A DNA stretch of 64,000 bases. Origin: Carettochelys insculpta. Taxonomy: Eukaryota > Chordata > Testudines > Carettochelyidae. The position numbers and the translations under genes are program-made. Location: the NCBI RefSeq assembly GCF_033958435.1, contig NC_134138.1, positions 273,289,798-273,353,797 on the forward strand, in the 5' to 3' direction. Shown here in pieces: positions 56,801 to 64,000 of the stretch (within the stretch, counting starts at the first letter, position 1; every line of letters begins with the position of its first letter). The notes beneath the pieces are model-generated. The model did no database searches and had not been told where the DNA came from. It was given only the letters and a program-made list of their open reading frames with translations.

Positions 56801-59800
56801 AAGGCCCTTGTATAGTTCCTGCCTCCATCTGCTGCGATCGTCTGCCAGCTCCTCCCAGCTGTCTGGCTTGATATCTACTTCCCTGAGGGGTCTCTTACAA
56901 ACATCTTTGTAGCGCAGCTGGGGGCGTCCGGGAGGTCTTTTGCCAGAGGCTACCTCGCCATACAGGATGTCTTTTGGGATCCTTCCATCATTCATCGTGT
57001 GGACATGGCCAAGCCAGCGGAGCCGCCGCTGCCTGAGGAGGGTGTGCGTAGTTGGGATTCCAGCTTGCTCAAGGACGGTAGTGTTGGAAACTCTGTCCTT
57101 CCATGATATTCCAAGGATGCACCTGAGGCAGCGCAACTGGAAGACGTTCAGCCTCTTTTCCTGGCGGGGCATACAGGGTCCAAGTCTCGCTGCCATAAAG
57201 GAGGGTGCTGAGGATGCAGGCTCTGTAGACTTGCATTTTGGTGTGAGTGTACAGCTTGTCGTTATTCCACACTTTCTCGCTGAGTCTGGACAGAGGTGTG
57301 GCTGCTTTACCGATCCTCCTATTTAGCTCAGTCTCCAAGGACAGGGTGTCAGTGATGGTGGACCCGAGGTAAACAAACTCGTGGACGACCTCTAACGTAT
57401 AGTTGTCAGTGCTGATTGATGGAGAAACAGCAACGTCCTGAGCAAGTACATTTGTCTTCTTTAGGCTGATGGAGAGCCCAAAGTCCTTGCATGCTTTGGA
57501 GAACCGATCCAGCAGCTTCTGAAGCTGGTCTTCTGTGTGTGACATGACAGCACCGTCATCTGCGAACAGCATATAATGTTGAAGACTAGCAATATTTGTA
57601 ATCTATCATAATTTTAGCTAGCCAGACAACCACTTATGGGTGTGGTCAAGTTTCCTGTGGTCCTGTTAAGTTTGTTTACAGCCACCAGCCCTGGCTCTCA
57701 GTGTTCTGTGCTGTTATTTAGATGTAATTTGGCCCTAAATGTTTTCTAAGTGCCCAGTAAGTAGTGGAAGTGTTGGTAATGCTGCTAGATAATATTCACC
57801 TCCTGTGGTCCTGCAAATTCTTTCATTTGGCACCGGTCAGGTCCTGAGGGACTAGAGAGTTTCAATCTGTATTAGAATAAATATGTGTTTTGTTTCACAT
57901 TTCCTTTTACCAGGTGAAAAAGGAATCGGAAAAACAACTGGGAAAAAGCTGTGTTACAAAGGCTCTACTTTCCATCGCGTGGTTAAAAACTTCATGATTC
58001 AGGGCGGAGACTTCAGTGAAGGTAAAACACAACATTCTTCTGCTTGCTGCACTGAGAGATTTAATTGCAGTTTCGGAGGGATAGCAGTGTTAGTCTGTTT
58101 CAACAAAAACAACAAGTAATCCTGTGGCTCTTAAACTTATGCCCAGATAAATTTCTCAGCCTCTAAAGTGCCACAGGACTCCTCATTGTTAATTGCAGTT
58201 CTAATTTACAAAAGTAAAATTACTGCTAAGTAATTCCTGAAATTCTTCTGTACTTTTCAGATATTAAAGCCAAATATTACATAATTTCTCATTCTTATAT
58301 ATTATTATTATGCTTAATTTAGAATTGCCCATATTGTAGAGTCTCTGGATTATCATAAGAATCCCCTTAGGTGTTTTCTGATACTGAAGTTCCAAAGTGT
58401 TCTTGTTAGATGTTGAAAATAAATAGTTTTAAAACACAGGTTTCCTTGCCTGAATTGCTTACACTATCATTTGTTGTTTAAAACAAAAACAAATTTAAAA
58501 AAAACCTTAAATCTGATTTAATCTTTTGCATTTTGCTTAGTGTGGGCAATACAGGTAATGTTATCTCTGATTCTTTTATGCTTTTACAACACTGCATTTA
58601 AGGGATGTAACTGCAAATAAGCATAATGATGATAGATGCATTGAAAATACTTATTGAATGAGCCCCCAAATTGAAAGTATCAAGGACTTATTCTGCTTCT
58701 TTTCCCCCAATATACACAAAACTTAGTGTCCCTCCCTCATCCTTTCTCTAAAATGTTTCCCCTCCCGGAGATGGAATTTTCTTTACCATTGCACTCATAC
58801 TTACTGGCCTTGCAGATTGAACTCTTTCTCAACTGATAAAAGGCTGCCTCTCCAGGTATGTTGTACCAAGAAAGAAGCAAGGGGAGAGATATAGAGGGGG
58901 TTGTTTTAAAAGACTTGGTAGCTGCTTTTTCACTTCTATGGCATCTGAACCACAGCTGGATTTCTGTGGGCAGGGAAAACTGTCAACCTTGTTTGTTAGC
59001 TGGTACCTGCTGCTACTTTTTTCTGTTTCCTCTTGTCTGGAGACCAATAAGTGCTAAGGGAGAGGAATATCCTTTGGAGGCTCCGTTGAGTTTTTCCAAT
59101 TCCCTCCTTCCCCAGGGCAAGCTTTCCTGGATTGTGAACTACATCACTGGTGCAAAGGTCTGGGTTGCAGATTCTATAGGGCAATACTTAAAATATTTCA
59201 TGTAATTTTTAAAAGAAACTTGTTCATATTAGGTGTTATAAAACTTCTGTATAAAATCTAAATGTTGGGGCTTTGATACTTAAATGTATTCTTTTAATTC
59301 ATATTACTTGTAAATAACATGTTTGCATAATTTGTCACTATTCCTAAATTGTTCATAAAGCAAACTTAAAATCTTCTGATGCATGCTTTTCCTACACAGG
59401 TAATGGAAAAGGAGGTGAATCTATTTATGGTGGATATTTTAAAGGTAAGGGCTAATATGTCTTTATGTTCTGTTGTTTTATTTTTCAGATAAAACATGTT
59501 TTGATTCCCAAGATATTTAATGTGGAAAGGTCTACTTATAGATCATCTTTTGCATGAAACTAATGTTGCATGACTATTATTTTTATGTGCATGAATTTCA
59601 GATACATTTATTGAGATATTTAATGTTAACTGACAATTAATTAAGGCTAACTGTACTGGTTAAACATGACTTTCAGCATGGAGGTTAGGCAACTTTATTC
59701 ATGAAAACTCCTATCTTCCTGCCTAAAACTGTCAACATATTCTTTTGTTTATAGAGAATGTGGTCTTTTGCAAAATGAAAAGGTAAGAGACACAAGCTCA

Positions 59801-61441
59801 GTAACACACATTCAAACTCTATTCCCTTGCACCTTCCCTAGTAAATATATGGACAACTGATAATGTATCAGTTTGTGGATGGATATCTATATTGCTTGGA
59901 GACATGGAGAAATCTGTATCTAACCTTTTTGCGGGAAAATTATTTGGAGAATAAATACTTGGAATTATTCCCCATTCTAAACAGTCCTTATTTCTTTAAG
60001 AATGCTGCCTCTTTTTTTTCCCCCCTCCCAGGTTTGTATATTAATGTTGGTTTCTAAAAAACTACATGACTGTATTTATACTCTGTGCAAGTAATTTATT
60101 TGCTTTCATAGAGTAGATAGAAGCTGAATGGTGTACATTTATCTTTGCAAAACCTTCTCAGAAAGAAAGAGGAGTGAGGGTTTGTACTGGTAATCAGTGC
60201 TTTTAGGTGATAAGGTACAACATAATTTTTAAATGTGAAGAATGGAAAGTTGTTGTGCTATTACAATCTTGATCTAAGCCTGTGCATAAGCTGTTGGGTG
60301 TTTCAAGTATTGTGTGCTGTGATCAATTCTATGTAGTTAAGTGCATGCTGTGAAGTTTCTTTAATATGTTATAAAGAAGCATAGTTAGAGATCAAAATAC
60401 TACAGCTTTTAATTGGAAGCACTTATATGACAGATTCCTACTTTAAAAATTTCTCAGTTCTTGTTTCTAAAGAATACACTTGGATTGGTAAGTGCTAAAA
60501 ATCTGGTACTGTATATTTGTCTGCACTCTTAAAAATAATAGTACAACCTTAAGTCTAATATATTTTTGTCTGTAGTAAATTAGAGTAGTTGTGTAGTTAT
60601 TTCATTTTGCTGATGGAAAGTGTTTTGATTGCACAGCTTTGTATTCTCTTTACTTAGTTAATTGGATTAAATTATACTTTCTTATTTTGCCATCTCTAAT
60701 CTGTCTTTTATAGTAGAGGTGAAGAGGAGGACATATTTTACTCCTCTCATGCAAGTGTCGCTATTAAATTAGTTTGTTTTTGAATTGTGATATTTCAAGT
60801 TTCGGTTCTGCAGATTGCTGCAGTGCACTAAGTTGACATCCCTGACAGGGAAAAACCCGTTTAACTGTGTCTTCCTACCTAAGTAATACTCAGTGTGATG
60901 TGTAAATTATAGCATTGAATATGTTTAGCCATGTTTTAGGATGGGAGAGGGAGAGTTTGCTATCCAAGTGGCTTTCTTTCAGGAAACATTGTTAGGTTTA
61001 AGTTTGTAAGTGTATGATGAGCTTGAGTTGTTTAGAAGACAATAAAACATTTAAAATACATTTATTCTTAGCACTACCTTTGAGACTGTTTCTAAAGTAA
61101 TTGTGACTTTTTTTTAAAAAAAAGCGAACTCCTGTGTTTTTTCCCCTTGGTATTCTGATTTAACAAATATAAATCTGTCTCCGCTCTTAATTTTTGAGAC
61201 ATTTCCTTAGATTTTTCTTTTTTTAAGTGTTCAAGTTTCTTTATTGAGCAGAAGAAGAATTTCTCCTTGTATTGTCCATGTACTGCTAAGAAAATTATAC
61301 TTTTTATCACTAACAGGGGAAACTGACTAACTTTTTTTTTTTTCTTCAAACAGATGAAAACTTTGTTCTCAAACATGACAGAGCATTCCTTTTGTCAATG
61401 GCAAACCGAGGGAAGCATACCAACGGGTCCCAATTTTTCAT
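44777..61441 (+). CDS. NKTR: NKTR, N-terminal cyclophilin domain (partial, 5 exons)
   Basis: NKTR is a large nuclear-speckle and cell-surface protein of natural killer cells: an N-terminal cyclophilin peptidyl-prolyl isomerase followed, beyond this window, by a long RS/K-rich tail. Coding joins 44777-44834, 54064-54138, 57914-58021, 59400-59444 and 61354-61441 (374 nt, 124 codons plus two bases). All junctions obey GT-AG. The translation begins [19 protein letters not shown] and reaches [16 protein letters not shown]. Active-site residues of the cyclophilin family are intact: Arg66, Phe71, Met72 and Gln74 in [14 protein letters not shown], Gln122 and Phe124 in GSQFF. The loop [14 protein letters not shown] is the insertion typical of large cyclophilins. 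The MGAQ start and the [12 protein letters not shown] segment favour NKTR over its paralogue PPIG. The rest of the domain (Trp/His region) and the tail lie to the right. Confidence 0.95.
45375..45625 (-). mobile_element. PLE-like terminal fragment
   Basis: Antisense: GAAGCCGTGCTAGTCTATAC, AAGTAGCACTTTAAAGACTA, GAGCTTTCGTGGGGCAGACC CACTTCTTCAGAC, followed by a longer non-terminal stretch (CAGACTCAATATTTAAGGCA) that probably belongs to the element's interior. Confidence 0.55.
45635..45740 (+). mobile_element. Possible MIR relic
   Basis: TCATGAGTTCTAGTCCCAGT ... GTCTCAATGTTCTGATCTAT AAAGTGG has MIR-like order but is strongly decayed. Confidence 0.35.
45741..45919. mobile_element. Foldback insertion with exact 12-bp duplication
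   Basis: Flanked by CTCACTGTTATG at 45729-45740 and again at 45920-45931. Left arm is antisense (GGGTCCTGTGGCACCTTATA ... AAGCTTTCGTGGGTAGAGAC CCACTTCGTCAGATGCAG), right arm sense (GTCTTTGCCCACGAAAGCTT ... AAGGTGCCACAGGACCCCTC). Arms match the Penelope-like terminus at 33150-33255. The best-preserved of the set. Confidence 0.82.
46018..46226. mobile_element. Harbinger-type MITE fragment
   Basis: Ends GTGTAGACATAGC and contains GCTATTTTGAAGTAAGATG and GGGGCTATTTCGAAATAA, as in the TCGAAATAG family at 26457. The left end is lost. Confidence 0.5.
46510..46832. mobile_element. Harbinger-type MITE, left-truncated
   Basis: Colinear with the right part of 62149-62581: ATAATGCCTTTGTCGACAGA, ATGTAGACGCTCCGGGGGCC, ending GTGCAGACGTAGCC. 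Confidence 0.65.
46852..47023 (-). mobile_element. tRNA-headed (Cry-type) SINE
   Basis: On the minus strand the head has a tRNA-like B box (GGGTTGTGAGCTCAATCCC), then GGGGCCATCTAGAGC, then the CR1-like tail ending CCTCTTCCAGCTCTATGAG. Mobilised by CR1 machinery by analogy with the family. Confidence 0.75.
47214..49362 (+). mobile_element. hAT transposon with BED-finger transposase
   Basis: Left terminus CAGAGATTCTCAACCTATGG, right terminus CAAACTTGGGAACCCTG, imperfect inverted repeats. The 8-bp flanks AGCTAACT and AACATTCT match at only 4 positions, so the exact ends are uncertain. The interior is a decayed transposase (separate entry). It lies in NKTR intron 2 in the sense direction. Confidence 0.7.
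47606..49340 (+). pseudogene. hAT (ZBED-like) transposase, decayed
   Basis: A nuclear DNA-cutting transposase relic. The N-terminal BED finger is at about 47685-47790: [20 protein letters not shown] followed by HLNTKH, a C-x2-C ... H-x4-H arrangement. The middle part includes [20 protein letters not shown] (47965 on) and [25 protein letters not shown] (48123 on). The C-terminal dimerisation region is at 49160-49330: [24 protein letters not shown]. Stops and frame changes separate these blocks. This BED-plus-hAT layout is that of the ZBED5/FAM200-related transposases from which vertebrates have repeatedly domesticated genes. This copy shows no sign of selection. Confidence 0.75.
49380..49629. 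mobile_element. TcMar-Tigger-like relic
   Basis: Right end GCACATATGTGGGGGTTTACTG followed by TA. The interior shares GCTGCCCCTGACAGGAGC-like text with 36580-36660. The left end is not traceable. Confidence 0.45.
50541..50738 (-). mobile_element. tRNA-headed (Cry-type) SINE
   Basis: On the minus strand: A-box-like GGATAGCTGAGTGGTTTGAG, B-box-like GGGTTGTGAGCTCAATTC, then TTAGGGATCTGGGGCAAAT, then a CR1-like tail with CAGGGGACTGAACTCAATGA. Most complete copy in the window. Confidence 0.8.
51061..51589. mobile_element. Non-autonomous hAT element
   Basis: Left CAGTGATTCTCAGCC, right AAGTTTGAGAAATCCTG, with 8-bp flanks AGATACAG and AAATATAG (6 of 8 match). Confidence 0.65.
51581..51660. repeat. 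40-bp tandem duplication at hAT edge
   Basis: Two 40-base units (51581-51620 and 51621-51660) that differ at two positions, beginning GAAATCCTGAAATATAGGAG. The unit includes the last bases of the hAT element and its target duplication. Confidence 0.85.
52145..52281. mobile_element. Foldback insertion with exact 12-bp duplication
   Basis: Flanked by TGTATAATGTTT at 52133-52144 and 52282-52293. Left arm antisense TTTTGGAGCATAAGCTTTCA TGGGCAAAGACCCACTTCAT CAGATGCAT, right arm sense TATAGTTAGTCTATAAGGTG CCACAGGGC ending ACACGGCTACCTCTCTGA. Confidence 0.82.
52595..52800 (+). mobile_element. CR1-type 3' tail split by a hAT MITE
   Basis: The two pieces GTGCAGGTGGGTGGACTAGA and GAGACCTCTAGAAGGTTCTT CCAGCCCTATA form one CR1-type tail once 52623-52755 is removed. 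Confidence 0.6.
52623..52755. mobile_element. 133-bp hAT MITE
   Basis: Termini CAGTGTTTCTCAGTATTTTT and GTTGTTGAGAAACACTG are inverted. Flanks GACTAGAT and AACTAGGA agree at 5 of 8 and derive from the CR1 site. Confidence 0.7.
54064..54138 (+). CDS. NKTR: NKTR exon 3
   Basis: Acceptor TTACTTTTAG|TTGG and donor TCAG|GTGAGT. 75 bases in phase, encoding [25 protein letters not shown], the first helix region of the cyclophilin fold; ends phase 1. Confidence 0.95.
55693..55963. mobile_element. hAT MITE with 8-bp duplication
   Basis: CAGGGTTCAGCAACCTTCAG at the left and GTGCCAGAGGTTGTCAACCC at the right, flanked by GTTTATTC (55685-55692) and GTGTATTC (55964-55971). Confidence 0.75.
56572..57588 (-). 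mobile_element. 5'-truncated non-LTR retrotransposon, 12-bp duplication
   Basis: Inserted in minus orientation with target duplications GCAACATTTGTA (56560-56571) and GCAATATTTGTA (57589-57600). The 3' tail is a trinucleotide repeat (AGT on the plus strand at 56571-56585) instead of poly(A). Coding content is described in the pseudogene entry. Confidence 0.82.
56642..57572 (-). pseudogene. LINE reverse transcriptase C-terminal half with zinc finger
   Basis: Minus-strand frames give the RT catalytic box [12 protein letters not shown] at the start (57566 down), [23 protein letters not shown] sequence ([18 protein letters not shown]) near 57230, then after a frameshift near 57170 [40 protein letters not shown], and a terminal Cys/His knuckle [21 protein letters not shown]. 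Encodes target-primed reverse transcription machinery. Only the segment from the FADD box onward was copied into this site. One frameshift; otherwise well preserved, so it is relatively recent. I cannot fix the clade by eye. Confidence 0.8.
57914..58021 (+). CDS. NKTR: NKTR exon 4
   Basis: Acceptor TTCCTTTTACCAG|GTGAAA, donor GAAG|GTAAAA. 108 bases encoding the [11 protein letters not shown] loop and [16 protein letters not shown], which contains the catalytic Arg66 and the Phe71/Met72/Gln74 pocket. Confidence 0.95.
58073..58188. mobile_element. Foldback insertion in intron 4, exact 12-bp duplication
   Basis: Flanked by TTAATTGCAGTT at 58061-58072 and 58189-58200. 116 bp: left arm GTGTTAGTCTGTTTCAACAA and AATCCTGTGGC, right arm TCTAAAGTGCCACAGGACTC. 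The smallest copy; most of the ribozyme-like region is deleted. Confidence 0.8.
59400..59444 (+). CDS. NKTR: NKTR exon 5
   Basis: Acceptor TTTTCCTACACAG|GTAATGG, donor AAAG|GTAAGG. 45-base in-phase microexon encoding [15 protein letters not shown]. Confidence 0.94.
61354..61441 (+). CDS. NKTR: NKTR exon 6
   Basis: Acceptor TTTTTCTTCAAACAG|ATGAAA, donor TTCAT|GTGAGT. 88 bases encoding [20 protein letters not shown] and KHTNGSQFF, with the conserved Gln122 and Phe124. Ends phase 2 in the Ile125 codon. Confidence 0.95.
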
Positions 61442-64000
61442 GTGAGTAGATGTAATTTGAGAGTTGAGCTTTTCTTAAACAAAGAAGCGCTGTTCATGAG
61501 AAAGATGGTATTGCTAAATTAAATATAAATACGGATGTTATCAGCCTTAGTGTAGCCTTTAACTAGAATCCAATGAGTACCTGCTGTCTCTGACCTATTG
61601 TAGTTAGGAAACATTATACACAGTAATCTCAAATTATTTGGGTTTTCCTGGAGTAGCAGAATTTATAGTATATGCATATTTCATGTTTATTGCTTGTTTT
61701 TCTAAAATAACATTGTCCTAAGCTTTTGTTGTCATTAGTGTCCCTGGAGTAAACTGTTTCTTGGGTTTTGTTCTTTAATATCAATCACAGGAAACAAATT
61801 ATAATTGACCATCTATATACTTCAAAATTTCTTGTGGAAGAGGATGAGATATCTAATATATTGACAATTTATGTGTCAACAGTTGCATGAATTTTCAAAA
61901 TGTGGTCTGATTTCTGTTTTTGTGGGGTGTTTTTTATTTACTGTTCAAGTCCATCACTTAACTGCCTTCCTTCTGTGTTGCTGCATAGTACTATACAAAT
62001 CTAAGTACAAATGACTTTTCTACCAACACTGGGTAAACTGGATTTAAATAAAGGGTGTTTGCTGAAGGAACTGTGACTGAGACCTTCTCATACAGCTCTG
62101 ATTTCAATTATAAAACACTCCAGTTAATAAGCATATGTTTATTACAATGGCTACGTCTACACGAGATGGCTTTTCCTGCAAAACCTGTCTTCTGTCAGAA
62201 AAACCCGTGGAGGGCCTACACACAAAATGCATTTTGTTGGCAGTTTGTCAACAAAACGTGGCACATTCGCTGGCAGCATTATACTTCTCTCTCTGTTCAG
62301 ATATAATGCCTCTCTCATATTCTTTCAAGAAAACAGTTATGTAGATGCTCCAGGGCCCTTTTGTCGGCAGACAGGGCTTCTGGTTCACCAGACAGTCCTA
62401 TTTGCAGAGCTTCCGTTCTGTCGAGAGCAGGCTGGGCAGTCTGGATGCTCTGTGTCAACAGAGTGGCTTGCTCTTTCGATCTGCTTTTATATGTAGATGT
62501 GATCTGTTGACAGAAGTTTTGCAGGGAAATACCTTCCAACAGTCACTTCTGTTGACAGATGCTTCTTGTGTAGGTGTAGTCAGTATGCAAGATACTTGAC
62601 TAAGTACAGCTCTAGCAAGAGTAATTAGGTGTTCTATACTGGAAGAAATATCTCAATGATTTTTTGTGGCTGAAATCAAATCTTAGGCTCCCTTACTGTG
62701 TAACTTTTAAATTTGCTAATTTTTAACTATGCATCTACTTCACAATCTTTTAAAAATTGTCCTCCATTTTAACATGTCGTCGTACATATCTGGGAAAAAA
62801 AAAATCTGGTTTCTAACTTTGGGCTTGTGTTGAGGAGGAGACTTTCATTGTGAAGTATCTTTACGTGGATTTTCTCCAGAAATTAAACAGTAAAGTAGTT
62901 TGCTACATAAAAACTTTGTTTTCTTTGCCATCTTTCTTGATAGATAAGAATGAATGGCGCTTCACTGTCCTCAGTAAAGGCGTAAATTGTCCTCAAGGAT
63001 GTTCATTTTCTTTGCCTGATAAGGATCTTCAGCATAACTTAATAAGGTTCAGATAAGAGACATTTTTAGGTCACTTCCTAAAGAATGTCCTAAAAATGGA
63101 AAATAAATAGGAGCACAAGAGAAAATCTTTGGAAACTGATTTACTTCTGATTTTACACTCAGAAATCCTCTCCTCTCCAAAAAGATAAACTTAAGCTGTT
63201 GGTTTGCGGTGTCAACAGCTGTCATCTCTGTCACTTGGGCTGGAAGATGGCTCTGCATTACTGAATACAGTACACTTTATAAATTAAGATGTGTATATAT
63301 AATATGTAACTTATATATAAAATTACATAATTTACTATTAAGTATTTAAGACAGATGAGTTCTCCATTACCTTTTAAGTATAATGTGTAGTGACTTGTCA
63401 TCTGGTTCTCAAGTCATAATTTTCCATTTTTGAGTTTATCTGAACTGTAAACTTGAAAATTTAAAGTGATACATCAATCAAGAAGCTACCATCTGAGGGC
63501 TCTAAAGTTTCTTTTATCTTTCCCATGATATGTGTATCAAATTTGCTTAAATAGACAAGCTGAGTGTTTGGTGTGTTTTAGGTTAACTTTAAAAAAGCAA
63601 CAATATCAACATCAAATATAAAATTTAAATGGTTAGATTTAACCATGGAGAGATTGATATTGAAAGAGGTGTTTTGTACACTTTTCAAATATATGAAAAG
63701 GTTGTAAGAGCATCTGTATTTGCAAAACACTAATTTATATTCCATTTGTTTCTCTCCCTCTCTCTCAAACAAATAGTGTACAGTTAGACATGAATCCTGC
63801 AACTTAATGGCTCAAAGGGTGCAACTGCAGCAACCATACAAGCTGCATTGATGCCATTAAAACTTGTACAGGTGCAGCTGTCTGACTTTGCATGATCAGT
63901 TGCAGAGGCAGGGTCTTGTTTAGTAATTTGGTTTGTAGCTGGGCACAGATGGGTTCTGAAAGATGCCAAAATATAACCTTATTTTTTTTCGTGCAAACTC
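61442..64000 (+). other. NKTR: NKTR intron 6 (incomplete)
   Basis: Starts GTGAGTAG and continues to the window edge. No further NKTR exon is recognisable, so the remaining cyclophilin exons lie to the right. Holds one MITE; otherwise A/T-rich sequence without features. Confidence 0.85.
62149..62581. mobile_element. Harbinger-type MITE
   Basis: Starts GGCTACGTCTACACGAGATG and ends TTCTTGTGTAGGTGTAGTC. Subterminal TCTGTTGACAGAAGT motifs tie it to the 15909 transposon. Flanking triplets AAT and AGT agree at two bases. Confidence 0.68.

Larger units (their letters stand above)
56523..57869. mobile_element. TcMar-like element interrupted by a LINE
   Basis: Left CAGGTTGAACCTTTCTAGTT, right GGACTAGAGAGTTTCAATCTG, bordered by TA (56521-56522 and 57870-57871). 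Removing the LINE at 56572-57588 and one duplication leaves about 318 bp, close to the 330-bp copy at 23137. Confidence 0.78.
54139..57913 (+). other. NKTR: NKTR intron 3
   Basis: 54139-55692 has no recognised repeat or extra exon. The right part holds a hAT MITE and a TcMar element with a nested LINE, listed separately. Confidence 0.85.

Noticed and set aside
1..64000. CRISPR arrays, operons, ribosome binding sites, phage-like modules.
   Set aside because: None present; repeats are interspersed eukaryotic transposons and the one recognised gene is intron-split.

Overview
This is nuclear genomic DNA from an amniote, most likely a turtle. It has intron-split genes, two CpG islands and a dense load of interspersed repeats. 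The repeat mix points to a reptile: CR1 LINEs, tRNA-headed SINEs ending in a CR1-like tail (the Cry type known from cryptodiran turtles), a Penelope-like element with a GIY-YIG endonuclease, and many Harbinger, hAT and TcMar elements, plus one or two old MIR copies. The species cannot be fixed from sequence alone.

The one protein-coding gene that can be named is NKTR (a cyclophilin-type prolyl isomerase that in its full form carries a long SR-rich tail). Its CpG-island promoter and a candidate untranslated first exon lie at about 39.1-40.6 kb. The start codon is at 44777. Five coding exons at 44739-44834, 54064-54138, 57914-58021, 59400-59444 and 61354-61441 encode the first 125 residues or so; the gene runs off the right edge. 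A second CpG island at 4.5-5.6 kb has a good splice donor on the minus strand and probably starts a gene leaving the window to the left; no coding exon of it is visible.

Layout: 0-4.5 kb, intron or flank of the putative minus-strand gene with small DNA transposons; 4.5-5.6 kb, CpG island; 5.6-39 kb, a gene-free repeat-rich stretch holding a 3.1-kb Harbinger transposon with a decayed transposase, its short palindromic relatives, CR1 and other LINE fragments, hAT elements with internal minisatellites, a Ty3/gypsy integrase remnant and a Penelope-like element; 39-64 kb, the 5' part of NKTR, whose introns hold a decayed BED-finger hAT transposase, SINEs, TcMar copies and several foldback insertions.

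The most striking pattern is a set of compact (116-216 bp) foldback insertions in NKTR introns 1, 2 and 4. Their arms match the ends of the Penelope-like element, three are flanked by exact 12-bp target duplications (a fourth by a 10/12 match), and the fuller arms carry a hammerhead-ribozyme-like core. No RNA genes, CRISPR arrays or prokaryotic features were seen.
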